This document shows positions 52,773-61,970 of a DNA stretch of 64,000 nucleotides, piece after piece. Source of the stretch: Streptomyces caniscabiei. Its GTDB lineage: Bacteria > Actinomycetota > Actinomycetes > Streptomycetales > Streptomycetaceae. The stretch is from NCBI RefSeq assembly GCF_014930365.1, contig NZ_JABXWI010000003.1:1-64000 (forward strand), in the 5' to 3' direction. Made by a program: the position numbers and the translations under genes. The notes below the pieces were generated by a model, which did not search any database, was not told the origin of the DNA, and was given only the letters and a program-made list of their open reading frames with translations. The stretch's first letter is position 1. The number at the start of each line of letters is the position of its first letter.

Positions 52773-53891
52773 TCACCGGCCGCCGGCCGCCACCGTGCCC
52801 AAGCGGATGTCGTACGACTCGCCGCCGTGCAGGGTGCCGAGCAGACGGCCCGCTTCCTCCACCAGTTCCGTCCGCTGCCGAGCGGTGAGGGACCCGAAGG
52901 GTTCGAGGGTCACGACATCGGCGTCGAGCTTCCAGATGCCGGCCAGGAAACCGTCGACGAGGAACGTGCGGTGCGCCTGGTTCCCCTGCCAGGAACGGCC
53001 CTTGAGGTCGGGCGGGATCACCCGGGAACGGTCGGCGTGGGAGAGCAGCAGATTGTCGAACTCGGGGAGCAGCCGGGGCGGCGCCGGGGTCTCGGGGTCG
53101 GGGCGGGGCGCGTCCGGGAGGTCGAAGAGTTCGGTGCCGCGCTCGTCCCGGAAGGTGACCAGCTCCGGGCGCAGCCGCTCGAACGCGTCGCGCAGGCGGG
53201 TCAGTCCGGCCCAGGTCTGCATGTCCTTCACGGAGGCGGGCCCGAAGGCGGCGAGATAGCGCCGGACCACGGTCTCGGGTGCCGGGGCCTCTTCGGCGGG
53301 CCGGCCGAGCCAGTGCTCGGCGGTGGTCAGGGCGACCGGCCCACTCCTCCCCCACAGGCCGCGTGGTGTGACCTGGACCAACGGCAGTCGGCAGCGCGCG
53401 GCGAGACCGAGGGCGAACGGGTCGGCGTCGGGCCACTCCACGGCCAGCGCCTCACGCAACTGCTTCAGCGTGCGGGGCTCGGCCTCCACGAGTTCACGGG
53501 AGAGGGCCTCCAGGCGGTCGAGATCGACACCGACCAGCCCCTTGCGGAACAGGTTCAGCTCCCGCTCCCGGGCCGGCTGCACCAACGGCCGCAGGGTGAG
53601 GCAGTCCTCGGCGGTGTGCGTGTGGATCGTGGACCGCATGCTGACGATGCGCACGGCCCGGCGATCGGCCATCAGCACGGACAGCTGCTCGGGCGCGAAC
53701 GCCTCCAGCCGTGCCGCGAGCGCGTAGTAGGGCGGCCGCACGTTCTGCGCCTGGAGGCCGAGGAGGTGCTCGACGGCGTCGTGGGCGGACATCTCCACCC
53801 GGTTCAGGAGGAGTTGACGGGCCAGGGTCGCACGATTGAGAGCGAGGGTGCCGAGCCGGGGAGCGGCGGTCTGGGACGCCTTGTTCGTCAT
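52773..53891 (-). CDS. HTH_42 (AlkZ/YcaQ-like) winged-helix protein
   Basis: A 372-residue protein of the winged-helix HTH_42 superfamily, which includes DNA glycosylases AlkZ and YcaQ/AlkX. These unhook crosslinks or bulky alkyl adducts in Streptomyces. The catalytic QxQ-type motif is visible as LGLQAQN (residues ~44-50), and the family block RIVSMRSTIHTHTAEDCL follows. It may repair damage from alkylating metabolites; no such producer genes are in this window. The stand-alone gene converges on the trypsin terminator. Confidence 0.82.
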   Translation of the reverse strand: MTNKASQTAAPRLGTLALNRATLARQLLLNRVEMSAHDAVEHLLGLQAQNVRPPYYALAARLEAFAPEQLSVLMADRRAVRIVSMRSTIHTHTAEDCLTLRPLVQPARERELNLFRKGLVGVDLDRLEALSRELVEAEPRTLKQLREALAVEWPDADPFALGLAARCRLPLVQVTPRGLWGRSGPVALTTAEHWLGRPAEEAPAPETVVRRYLAAFGPASVKDMQTWAGLTRLRDAFERLRPELVTFRDERGTELFDLPDAPRPDPETPAPPRLLPEFDNLLLSHADRSRVIPPDLKGRSWQGNQAHRTFLVDGFLAGIWKLDADVVTLEPFGSLTARQRTELVEEAGRLLGTLHGGESYDIRLGTVAAGGR

Positions 53892-54060
53892 GCGTGCACG
53901 CTAGCGGGCATTGCGGACAACTGCTGTCCTCGATGGTGGGCCGGCGGGATTCGGTGTTGGGGGGATCGAATGCGGGCCGTCGAATGCGGGCGTCGAACGC
54001 GGGGATCGGTCTCGGGCGGCGCCAGTTGCGCGGGCGTCGGCTTCGGGGGCGCCGGTTTCG

Positions 54061-54148
54061 CGGGTGCCGAGGTCGCTGGAGTCGAGGTCACGAGAGTCGA
54101 GGTCACGGGCGCCGAGGTCACGGGTGCCGAGGTCGCGTGAGTCGGCCT
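54061..54148. repeat. 15-bp tandem minisatellite upstream of corA
   Basis: Five to six copies of a 15-bp unit (variants of CGGGTGCCGAGGTCA) run head to tail 142 bp before corA. On the plus strand they read as repeated (T/A)G(A/V)EV. They lie in untranslated sequence or in a non-conserved open frame. Confidence 0.7.
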
Positions 54149-54289
54149 CTTCGGCCCTGTCGCACTTCGCTGTCGCCGCCGCGTCGTTTGCCCCGTATAT
54201 CCTGCCGCGTGGGCGAGGGAACCCTGCCCCGTATCCTGCTCGGTGATCAGACAGTCGTACGAGTCCGCGCACCTCGGGAGGCATCCGCG

Positions 54290-55474
54290 ATGGCCGATCG
54301 ACGCGCCCGCCCACCCGCGAAGAACACCGGCCCCGCCGCCAAGGGCGGCCGGAAGTCCGTCTGGCGCCGTGCGCTGCCCCCTTCGCCCCCACCGCCCGCC
54401 GGGCCGGCGAGCCCGCACCAGGACCCGGGGCCGTCGACCTCGGCCGAGCGCGTGGCCAGTGTGGTGGAGGCGGCCGTGTACCAGGACGGGGTGCGCGTCT
54501 CCTCCCCGGCCACGCTCGCGGACACGTTCCGTGAACTCCGCGAGGCCCCGGCGGGCATGGCGTGGATCGGGCTGGCCCGCCCGACGGAGGCCGAACTCCT
54601 TTCCCTGGCGGCTGAGTTCGACCTGCATCCGCTGGCGGTCGAGGACGCGATGGAGGCGCATCAACGCCCCAAGCTGGAGCGTTACGGCGACACCCTGTTC
54701 GTCGTCCTGCGCGCCGCGCGCTACCTCGACGCACAGGAGGAGGTCGACTTCGGGGAGCTGCACGTCTTCGTGGGGCCGGACTTCGTGATCACGGTCAGGC
54801 ACGGGGCGGCGCCCGACCTCTCGGCGGTGCGGCGGCGGATGGAGGAGTCGCCGGAACTGCTGAAGCTGGGCCCCGAGGCGGTCCTGTACGCCATCCTCGA
54901 CGCGGTGGTCGACGGGTACGCGCCCGTCGTCGCCGGTGTGCAGAACGACGTCGACGAGATCGAGACGGAGGTCTTCCGGGGCGACCCGAAGGTCTCCCGC
55001 CGCATCTATGAACTCTCGCGCGAGATGGTCGAGTTCCAGCGCGCCACGCGCCCCCTCGTCGGAATGCTCCACGGCCTGATGGCCGGCTTCACCAAGTACG
55101 AGACGGACGAGGAACTCCAGCGCTACCTCCGTGACGTGGCCGACCACGTCACCCACACCAGCGAACGCGTCGACGGCTTCCGCCAGGCCCTCACGGAGAT
55201 CCTCACGGTCAACGCCACCCTCGTCACCCAGCAACAGAACGCGGAGATGCGCGCCCTGGCGGAGGCGGGCTTCGAACAGAACGAGGAGATCAAGAAGATC
55301 TCCTCGTGGGCGGCGATTCTCTTTGCTCCCACGCTGGTGGGAACGATCTATGGCATGAACTTCGAGAACATGCCGGAGCTGGGCTGGACCTTCGGATACC
55401 CCTTCGCGATCGGCCTGATGGGGGTCGTCTGTGGCAGTCTGTACGTCATTTTCAAGCGGCGGGACTGGCTCTGA
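54290..55474 (+). CDS. corA: CorA-family magnesium/cobalt transporter
   Basis: The 394-residue CorA-type channel has a long soluble N-terminal domain (HPLAVEDAMEAHQRPKLERYGD, LHVFVGPDFVITVRHG), a stalk helix and two C-terminal transmembrane helices. The signature is YGMNFENMPEL (GMN) after TM1, and the end is basic KRRDWL. It imports Mg2+ (or Co2+/Ni2+) as a pentamer. The first 55 residues are a Pro/Arg-rich extension. GGGAGG precedes the ATG at 54290. It is probably monocistronic. Confidence 0.95.
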   Translation: MADRRARPPAKNTGPAAKGGRKSVWRRALPPSPPPPAGPASPHQDPGPSTSAERVASVVEAAVYQDGVRVSSPATLADTFRELREAPAGMAWIGLARPTEAELLSLAAEFDLHPLAVEDAMEAHQRPKLERYGDTLFVVLRAARYLDAQEEVDFGELHVFVGPDFVITVRHGAAPDLSAVRRRMEESPELLKLGPEAVLYAILDAVVDGYAPVVAGVQNDVDEIETEVFRGDPKVSRRIYELSREMVEFQRATRPLVGMLHGLMAGFTKYETDEELQRYLRDVADHVTHTSERVDGFRQALTEILTVNATLVTQQQNAEMRALAEAGFEQNEEIKKISSWAAILFAPTLVGTIYGMNFENMPELGWTFGYPFAIGLMGVVCGSLYVIFKRRDWL

Positions 55475-55486
55475 GTTCTCTCGCGG

Positions 55487-56242
55487 TCAGCGCAGGGCCG
55501 CCAGGACGTGGCTGGGGCCCACCTGCCAGACCGGGCCTACGTGTTCGAATCCCGCGTCGCGCAGCAGGGTGACGTGGCCGGAGAGGGTCAGGTCGTTGCC
55601 TTCGCAGTGGGGGCGTCCGGTGTCCGCGCGGTGTGCGAGGAGGCGGGCGAGTTCCGGGTCGGCGGCGGCGCCGGCCCACCAGGAGTCCCAGTCCTCGACG
55701 AGGGGCACGGCGGTGCGTTCGCTGCGGCGGCGGCCGATGTCGAGGGCCAGCTCGGAGACCTTCGTGGAGTCCGGGCTGATGTGGTCGCCGTTGATCAGGA
55801 TGCCGCCGGGCCGCAGCAGCCCGGCGAGTTCCCGGTAGACGCGCCGCAGGGTCTCCGTGCCGAGGTAGTGCAGGGCGGTGGTCGACACCACCGCGTCCAC
55901 CGGGCGCTCCAGGGCGAGTGCGTCGAGCCAGCCGGGTTCGCCGATCACCGTTCTGACGTACCGCAGGGCGGGGCCGTAGTGCGCGATGCCCAGTTCCAGG
56001 AGGAGCGGGTCCGCGTCGACCGCGAGCACGTCGGCGGTCGGCAGGCGGGCGGCGAGCCGGGCGGCCAGGCACCCCGGGCCGCTGCCCAGATCGAGGACGA
56101 GCGGTACGGCGCGGTCGCGTGTCACATGCTCGACCAGATCCGCGATGACCTCGAACCGTTCCTCGCGGTCGACCGCGTACAACTGCTGCTGGCGTTCCCA
56201 GCGCTCCACCCAGCGCGCCGCCGTCGTCGTACTCAGACCCAT
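55487..56242 (-). CDS. Class I SAM-dependent methyltransferase
   Basis: The 251-residue methyltransferase has motif I VLDLGSGPG, an acidic residue after strand 2 (VLAVDADP), motif post-I/II VDAVVSTTALHYL and LLRPGGILINGDH. The N-terminal AARWVERWERQQQLYAVDREERFEVI suggests a small-molecule methylase with an ordered cap. It lies 49 bp downstream of the PLP-enzyme operon in the same direction and may be its fourth gene. The substrate is unknown. Confidence 0.88.
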   Translation of the reverse strand: MGLSTTTAARWVERWERQQQLYAVDREERFEVIADLVEHVTRDRAVPLVLDLGSGPGCLAARLAARLPTADVLAVDADPLLLELGIAHYGPALRYVRTVIGEPGWLDALALERPVDAVVSTTALHYLGTETLRRVYRELAGLLRPGGILINGDHISPDSTKVSELALDIGRRRSERTAVPLVEDWDSWWAGAAADPELARLLAHRADTGRPHCEGNDLTLSGHVTLLRDAGFEHVGPVWQVGPSHVLAALR

Positions 56243-56291
56243 GCCTGTCGCACTGCCCCCGTCTCCGGAACCCGCATCCTGTTAATGGAAA

Positions 56292-57491
56292 TCATTGCAG
56301 ACTGGCGAGGGTGGTGAGCAGTCCTTCGATCTCCTCAGGGGTGTTGTGCACATGCAGGCTCACCCGTACCGAGCCGTCCTCCGGGTCGCGGCCCGCCTGG
56401 CAGTGGCCGTCGGAACGCACCATGAACCCCCGGCTGAAGAGGATGAACCCGAGGTCCTGCGATCCGATCTCGCGGTGCCGGAAGGTGACCAGGCTGCGGC
56501 GCCGCTGCACCTCGGTGTCGGCCCGGAGGCTCGTGCGGCAGCCGAGCACCTCGTAGGCGTCCATCCGGGCGAGTCCGTCGGTCAGCAGGGAGGTCAGCGC
56601 CACGGTCCAGCGTTCGATCCGGTCCGGCCCGGCGGCGCTCAGCCAGTCGAGCGCCGCCGCCAGCCCCGCGACCCCGACCGTGTTGGGGGTGCCGCTCCAG
56701 CCGCCGGGCCGGAGTGCCGGTCCGCGCCGGCCGCGCGCCCAGACCGCGCCGGAGCCGGGCAGGGCCAGCGTCTTGTGGCCGGAGAACACCAGGAAGTCGA
56801 CGTCGAGTTCGGCCACCGAGACCGGCAGGTGCCCGACGCTCTGGGCGGCGTCCAGACAGATCGGCACGTGCGGCCCGACGACCTGCCGGACCCGGTGCAC
56901 GTTCATGTCGACGCCGTGGACGTGGTGGACGTGCGTGGCGGCCACGAAGCGGGTGCGGGGGCCGACCAGCGCGGCGAGCGCGCGCGGATCGTAGTCGCCG
57001 GAGGAGGCCTGGTAGGGCAGTTGCCGGACATGGACGCGTACGCCCTGCCGGGCCAGCAGCTCGGCGGCCTCCAGCCACGGCGACAGGTTCGCCTGGTGGT
57101 CGGCGTGCGGGACGACGATCTCGTCCCCGTCGGCGAGGAAGGCGGGCAGCCAGTCCAGCGCGATCATCCGCAGCCCGGCCGTGGTCCCGCTGGTGAAGTG
57201 GACCGCCGAACTCTCCGGGTCGGGGTCCCCCAGGAACCGTTTGACCTGCTCCCTGGTGTTCTCCACCAGCGCCGTGGTGGTGTTGGCCCACGGGTAGGAA
57301 CCTCGGCCCGCGTTGGCGTTGGTCGTGGTCAGATACGTCTGTACGGCTTCCAGGACGGGCCCCGGTTTCTGGCTGGTGGCCGCGCTGTCCAGGTAGGCCA
57401 GGTCCGGGTGCGCGGCGATGATCGGGAACTGGGCGCGCAACGGCCCCTGCCACGCCGCCAGTTCCGCCAGCTCCTCGGCGGGGTCGCTCAT
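56292..57491 (-). CDS. Class V aminotransferase-fold PLP enzyme (cysteine desulfurase-like)
   Basis: A 399-residue fold-type I PLP enzyme: YLDSAATSQKPGPVLEA near the N-terminus, HADHQANLSPW, DAAQSVGHLPVSV and the PLP Lys in VFSGHKTLALPGSG. It resembles SufS/CsdA-type desulfurases and isopenicillin-N-epimerase-like enzymes. It lies one base after the stop codon of a cysteine synthase-rhodanese fusion gene, suggesting a shared sulfur or amino-acid chemistry. GTG 57500 is an alternative start. The reaction is unknown. Confidence 0.85.
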   Translation of the reverse strand: MSDPAEELAELAAWQGPLRAQFPIIAAHPDLAYLDSAATSQKPGPVLEAVQTYLTTTNANAGRGSYPWANTTTALVENTREQVKRFLGDPDPESSAVHFTSGTTAGLRMIALDWLPAFLADGDEIVVPHADHQANLSPWLEAAELLARQGVRVHVRQLPYQASSGDYDPRALAALVGPRTRFVAATHVHHVHGVDMNVHRVRQVVGPHVPICLDAAQSVGHLPVSVAELDVDFLVFSGHKTLALPGSGAVWARGRRGPALRPGGWSGTPNTVGVAGLAAALDWLSAAGPDRIERWTVALTSLLTDGLARMDAYEVLGCRTSLRADTEVQRRRSLVTFRHREIGSQDLGFILFSRGFMVRSDGHCQAGRDPEDGSVRVSLHVHNTPEEIEGLLTTLASLQ

Positions 57492-57492
57492 C

Positions 57493-58833
57493 TCAGTCAC
57501 GCACCAGGGGGGCGCCCGCGTCCCGCCAGGCGATGACGCCGCCGGACAGGCTGCGCACATCGGGGTGGCCCATCCGGGTGAGCAGGGCCGCGTACCGGGC
57601 CGACTTCTCGCCGACCGGGCAGGCGAGCAGCACGGGCTGGCGCCTGCCGAACGGCAGCCCGCCCCGGACCAGTTCCTCGAAGAGTTCGTCGACGATGTTC
57701 ACCGAGCCGTCGATGTGCAGCGCGGCGTACGCGAAGGGACCGCGCAGGTCGATCACGAGGGGGCGCTGCTCGGCGATCCACTTCTGGGCCTCCTCGACGT
57801 CGATGACCTTCGCCGAGCGGATCTCGCTGTCGGTCGGTGCCGCGAGCGCGTTGCGCGCCGGGGGGCGGCCCAGCAGGTCCGGGCGGCGCTGCCGGACGTA
57901 GCCGAGATAGCTCTCCACCCGGTCGCAGACGATGAAGACGGCCGTCTTCCGCTCCGTCGACCCGGCGTCCGCAGCCGTCAACTCGGCGTCCACGGCGGCG
58001 AGATGGCGGACGGCGCCGAGGTAGGCCGCCCCGCCGGTCGGACCGGCGAGCAGTCCGCAGCGGCGGAGCAGGGTGAGCATGCCGTCGATGGCCTCGTCGG
58101 CGCTCACCGACTCCAGCGTGTCGTAGGTGGCCGGGTCGAAGATGCCGACCTCCTGCACCTCGTCGACGGTACGGATGCCGGGGATGAAGTCCCCCTTGCG
58201 GCCGACCAGTCCGACGACGCGCACCGCCGGGTCGTGCGCGCGCAACGCCCGGGCGACGCCGGTGGACGATCCGGCGGTGCCCACGCAGGCGATGAACCAG
58301 TCGGGGGCGCGGCCGTCCAGGTCGGCGATGATCTCCGGGCCCGTTCCGGTGGCGTGAGCCTCGGTGTTGAGGGCGTTGAAGTACTGGTCCGTGTGCAGGT
58401 GGGCGCCGCCCGGGCGGTTCAGCCGCTGGTGGAAGAGGGTGAGAGGGTCTTCGGTGTCGGTCGGGTCGAGACATTCGGTCTGGCCGGGGAGTTCCTCGAT
58501 CTCGGCGCCGAGCAGCAGGAGCAGGTCTTTGATCTCGGGTACGCGCATCCGGTTGGTGACGCTCTTGAACGGCAGTCCGTGCAGGCCGGCGATGAGAGCC
58601 AGGGCCTTGGCGGTGTTGCCGCTGGACAGCTCGACGATCGTCTCGCCGCGCTCCTTGGCGCCGGCGATGTCCTGCCGGGTCATGCTCCAGGCGGCCCGGT
58701 CCTTCAGCGAGCCGAAGGGGTTGAGCATCTCCAGCTTGGCGTAGAGGTCGATGTTGCGCAGGCCGTGGACGGCCGGGTCGATACGGACCAGCGGTGTGTC
58801 ACCGATGGCGTCGGTGATGGTGTCGTACCTCAT
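57493..58833 (-). CDS. Cysteine synthase-like PLP enzyme fused to a rhodanese domain
   Basis: This 446-residue fusion has an N-terminal fold-type II domain (residues 1-330) with NPFGSLKDRAAW (PLP Lys) and ELSSGNTAKAL, like CysK/CysM/SbnA beta-replacing enzymes. The C-terminal rhodanese (~345-446) has VIDLRGPFAYAALHIDGS and active-site Cys in LLACPVGEKS, with GGVIAW at the end. It could form a beta-substituted alanine using a sulfur or amine nucleophile delivered by the rhodanese. The ATG overlaps the upstream stop codon (ATGA). Confidence 0.88.
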   Translation of the reverse strand: MRYDTITDAIGDTPLVRIDPAVHGLRNIDLYAKLEMLNPFGSLKDRAAWSMTRQDIAGAKERGETIVELSSGNTAKALALIAGLHGLPFKSVTNRMRVPEIKDLLLLLGAEIEELPGQTECLDPTDTEDPLTLFHQRLNRPGGAHLHTDQYFNALNTEAHATGTGPEIIADLDGRAPDWFIACVGTAGSSTGVARALRAHDPAVRVVGLVGRKGDFIPGIRTVDEVQEVGIFDPATYDTLESVSADEAIDGMLTLLRRCGLLAGPTGGAAYLGAVRHLAAVDAELTAADAGSTERKTAVFIVCDRVESYLGYVRQRRPDLLGRPPARNALAAPTDSEIRSAKVIDVEEAQKWIAEQRPLVIDLRGPFAYAALHIDGSVNIVDELFEELVRGGLPFGRRQPVLLACPVGEKSARYAALLTRMGHPDVRSLSGGVIAWRDAGAPLVRD

Positions 58834-60344
58834 CCCTGCGGACCCCCCGTGCGGTCGAGCGGCCAGTACTCCTCGTCCAGGCACCACCGCCACCGGCCGC
58901 CCTGCCGGTGGACGGCCACCTTGCGGGCGACGGGCTGCTGTTGGGCGTGCGTGGCGCCGAAGTCCATGCAGTAGCCGGCCGTGTTGACGAAGGCGAGGAG
59001 GTCGCCGGGGCGCGGGAGCCGGGGCAGGAAGACGGTGCGGCGGGTGATCAGGTCCGCCTCCAGGCAGAGGTTGCCCATGAGGTGGACGGCGACCGCGCCC
59101 GCCGTGTCGTCGCCGGAGCCCGACGGGGTGCCGCCGGAGCCCGTCGGGGCGTCACCGGAATCCGTCGGGTCTCGGGACAGGACCAGGGGGTCCAGGAGCA
59201 CTCCGTGGTCCTCCAGGCCGACGTCGCCCGCGTTCATCGCGAGGCGCACCAGGTACGGCCCCGTGTCCATGGGCCGGACCTCCAGGACCCGGCCGAGGGT
59301 GAGGCCGCACTGGTCGACCAGGGCGCGGCCGGGCTCGACACAGAGGTCGTACAGGCTCTCCAGCAGCAGGACACCCAGGGGGCGCCCCAGGCTCGGCGAG
59401 GGGTACGAGAGCAGTGCGTCGAGGTACGCGGCCCCGGCGACGGGGCGATGGGCGGGGTAGAGGCTCAGCGCGCCCCTGAGGGTGCCGTTCTCGGCCCGTA
59501 GGCCGTAGCCGTGGCCGCCCCAGGTCAGGGGTGGGCGGCTGCCCATGACGGCGGCGGTGAGTTCGGTGGTGTAGCGCTCCCACTGGGCCGCGTGCGCCAG
59601 GTAGTCGATACCGAAGCCGCCGCCGACGTCGATGGCGCGCGGCTGGAAGCCACGGATCCGCAACTCCTCCATGGCCCGGAGGCATCCGTCGAGCGCGGCC
59701 GCCTTCTCGTCGAGGCTGGTGGTGTCGAGGTGGTAGCCGACGCCGATCGGGTCCAGGACCTGCCGGTGGCGTTCGAGGATGTCGAGCAGGAGGTGCAGGG
59801 ATTTCACCGAGGTGCCGAAGCGGCTCCGGCGCGAGAGCCGTCTGGCTCCGGCCGCCTCGAATCCGGAGAGGCGCAACAGCACGCGCAGGGGCGGCAGTTC
59901 GTGGGTGCGGACGAGGTCGGCGGCCTGCCGGAGTTCCTCGGGGCCGTCGACGTTGAGGACGGCCCCGGTGCGCGCGGTGAGCCAGAGGAAGTCCGGGTCC
60001 TTGGGGCCCGTCGCCATGATCCGGTCGCCGGCGAAGCCGGATCCGAGCGCGTGCTGGAGTTCACGGAGCGAGGCGGCGTCCAGGGAGGCGTCCGTCGTGG
60101 TGAGCCGGCGTACGAGGGAGCTGGAACGGTTGGCCTTGTGGGCGAAGTAGATCTGCCCGCCGAGGCGGTGGCGGTCGAAGACCGAACGGAACTGACGCAG
60201 ATTGTCGGTGATCCGGTCCGGCAGGACGATGTTGAGGGGTGAGCCGAGCGCGTCCACGAGGGTGTGGAGGAGTGGAGCCGACTCCAGGAGCGCCGCTGTG
60301 GGCGGTGCCAGCCGCGGCTCCAGGTACAACGGGTCGTCGCTCAT
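58830..60344 (-). CDS. Y4yA-like PLP-dependent decarboxylase-fold protein
   Basis: The 504-residue protein belongs to the fold-type III (alanine racemase/DAP decarboxylase) group: YFAHKANRSSSLVRRL contains the PLP Lys, GGGFGIDYL binds phosphate and CVEPGRALVDQCG is the C-terminal barrel motif. The length and N-terminus fit the Y4yA family named from Rhizobium plasmids, whose reaction is unknown. A Gly/Ser/Thr-Pro-rich insert lies about residues 390-415. It is the first gene of an operon with two other PLP enzymes. GGGAGGAAG precedes the ATG. Confidence 0.85.
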   Translation of the reverse strand: MSDDPLYLEPRLAPPTAALLESAPLLHTLVDALGSPLNIVLPDRITDNLRQFRSVFDRHRLGGQIYFAHKANRSSSLVRRLTTTDASLDAASLRELQHALGSGFAGDRIMATGPKDPDFLWLTARTGAVLNVDGPEELRQAADLVRTHELPPLRVLLRLSGFEAAGARRLSRRSRFGTSVKSLHLLLDILERHRQVLDPIGVGYHLDTTSLDEKAAALDGCLRAMEELRIRGFQPRAIDVGGGFGIDYLAHAAQWERYTTELTAAVMGSRPPLTWGGHGYGLRAENGTLRGALSLYPAHRPVAGAAYLDALLSYPSPSLGRPLGVLLLESLYDLCVEPGRALVDQCGLTLGRVLEVRPMDTGPYLVRLAMNAGDVGLEDHGVLLDPLVLSRDPTDSGDAPTGSGGTPSGSGDDTAGAVAVHLMGNLCLEADLITRRTVFLPRLPRPGDLLAFVNTAGYCMDFGATHAQQQPVARKVAVHRQGGRWRWCLDEEYWPLDRTGGPQG

Positions 60345-60841
60345 ACCAGCGCTTCCTCCCGCCGAGGAGTACGTACCGGTGTCGGCAAACAGCCATGACG
60401 ACCCTAACCAGCACCGGCCCCTCTCAATCCGGCACGGCCGAAGGGGAGCCGTTTCCGACTGCTTCCGGCTGCCGGACGGCTGGAACGGGACGGTCGGGGC
60501 GGGGCCGGACGAGGCGGAGGGGAGGGTGGGGGCGGGGAGGGTCGGGAGGGGCCGGGGTGCTTCGCGGCGGGGCGGGAGGCGCGGGGGCAGGGGCAGGGTC
60601 GGCGGGGCGGGCGAGGTCGGCGGGCCGGGATGCGTCGTGGTGGGGCGGAGGTGCAGGGGCAGGGCGGACGCCGTGGGGGCCGGGATGGACCGGTGACAGG
60701 GAGATGCCCGGCAGGTCCGGTCGGCCGGGAGATCGGGGGGCCGGGCTGGATCGGGTGGCCGGGCTGAATCGGGGTGGGCCGGGCTGGATCGGGGTGGGGC
60801 GGGGACGGGTGGGTGCGGTTCAGAGGGTGAGGTTCGTCAGG
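60345..60841. other. G-rich low-complexity intergenic region
   Basis: About 500 bases, mostly runs of GGGG and GGCCGGG on the plus strand. They end in three copies of a 19-20-bp unit GGCCGGGCTGGATCGGGGTG (60739-60796). No gene is supported. The plus strand has G-quadruplex potential; the operon promoter for the PLP genes should lie at the left end near 60345-60420. Confidence 0.6.
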
Positions 60842-61393
60842 TCAGAGGGTGAGGCTCATCAGGATCGAGTCCCGGTCGTCGCCCGGCGCGATCCGCAGCG
60901 CGCCGGGCCATCGGCCGACCTCCACCCACCCGACCTTGCGGTAGAAGTCCTCCAGGCCGACACCGCCCCGGGCGGAGAGCGACAGCCGCTCCAGGCCCAT
61001 CTCGTCCCGCGCGATGTCACGGACGCGGTGCATCAGCGCGACGCCGACGCCCCGGCCGCGATGGCGTGGACGGGTCTGGACGTGGTTGACCGTGCCGCAG
61101 TGCGCGCCCAGGGGGTGCGGTTCGCGGCGCAGGATCAGCCAGCCCGCGAGCGAGCCGCCGACGGTGGCGACGAGCAGTCTGCCGTGGCCCGGGTGCAGCC
61201 GGCGGACGAGCCCGTCGACCACGGGGGCCACGTCCCGGGCGCTGACCGGCAGCGGCGGGAACTCGGTGGCGAGCACCGCGCCGCCCGCGTTGGCCACCTC
61301 TCCCCAGCAGTCGACGATCTCCTGTCTGAGTTCACCGGTGACCTCGTCGGGGCACGTCAACTGCAGCAATTCCGGAGCTCCGTGGGCCGTCAT
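60842..61393 (-). CDS. GNAT-family N-acetyltransferase
   Basis: The 183-residue acetyltransferase has the acetyl-CoA-binding motif QTRPRHRGRGVGVALMHRV (R/QxxGxG/A) and a C-terminal block LSLSARGGVGLEDFYRKVGW. It transfers an acetyl group to an unknown amine. The ATG at 61393 with GAAGG upstream is preferred over 61435. It is not clearly in an operon with its neighbours. Confidence 0.88.
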   Translation of the reverse strand: MTAHGAPELLQLTCPDEVTGELRQEIVDCWGEVANAGGAVLATEFPPLPVSARDVAPVVDGLVRRLHPGHGRLLVATVGGSLAGWLILRREPHPLGAHCGTVNHVQTRPRHRGRGVGVALMHRVRDIARDEMGLERLSLSARGGVGLEDFYRKVGWVEVGRWPGALRIAPGDDRDSILMSLTL

Positions 61394-61526
61394 GCCTTCA
61401 GCCTTCCAGAGGAGCGGGCGCCGGCACACGTCCACGAGGCCCTGGCCCGGCGTGTCCGCCTCCCCCCGACGGGTCGGCCGCGGCGCCGCGTCCTCGGCTC
61501 CGCCGGGTGGGGCGGCGCCCGGCGCT

Positions 61527-61970
61527 TCAGAGGGGCGTCGCGCCGGTCGGGGCTCCCGCGCCCACCAGGGACGCCGTGGGCGCCTGGGTGAGTTCCGCGC
61601 GGCCGAACAACAGGGCGTAGCCGGGCGGGAGTTGGGCGAGGATGCGGTCGAGGAGGTCGTCGCCCGCGAGCTGCGCGACGATCCGCAGGACGGTCCCGGT
61701 GTCCCAGCGGGTCGTGGCCGCCGTACCGCCCGTGCGCGACGCCAGGTCCTTGACGAAGCCCCAGCCGGTGACGGGTTCGGGGTCGGGGATCTCCGCCGTG
61801 AAGCAGCGAGCGGCCTCGTGGGGCAGTCTGGCCGCGAGTTCCACGCGCTCGTCGCCGGTGAGGCGGCGACCGAAGGCGGTCAGTACGGCGCGTACGGCCT
61901 CCTCGGCCCGTGCGCGGGTGGGGTAGGCGCCTTCGTAGCGCACTCTTTCCAGCAGCTGCTCGAACGTCAT
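61527..61970 (-). CDS. DUF2267 protein
   Basis: A 147-residue small helical protein of the DUF2267 family (MTFEQLLERVRYEGAYPTR, LTAFGRRLTGDERVELAARLP). Family members are of unknown function and in actinobacteria often lie near stress genes, here Hsp20. The ATG at 61970 gives the usual family N-terminus; 62009 is possible. No good ribosome-binding site precedes either. Confidence 0.8.
   Translation of the reverse strand: MTFEQLLERVRYEGAYPTRARAEEAVRAVLTAFGRRLTGDERVELAARLPHEAARCFTAEIPDPEPVTGWGFVKDLASRTGGTAATTRWDTGTVLRIVAQLAGDDLLDRILAQLPPGYALLFGRAELTQAPTASLVGAGAPTGATPL

Noticed and set aside
53894..54140. Pentapeptide-repeat-like reading (GAEVT)n of the minisatellite
   Set aside because: The units do not keep the A(D/N)LxX pattern and lie at the end of an unsupported frame; a DNA minisatellite explains it.
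56283..56299. TGGAAATCATTGCAG between the PLP operon and the methyltransferase resembles half of a Zur/Fur box
   Set aside because: Only one half matches, and it overlaps the stop codon of the upstream gene in a 49-bp gap; it is not a full palindrome.
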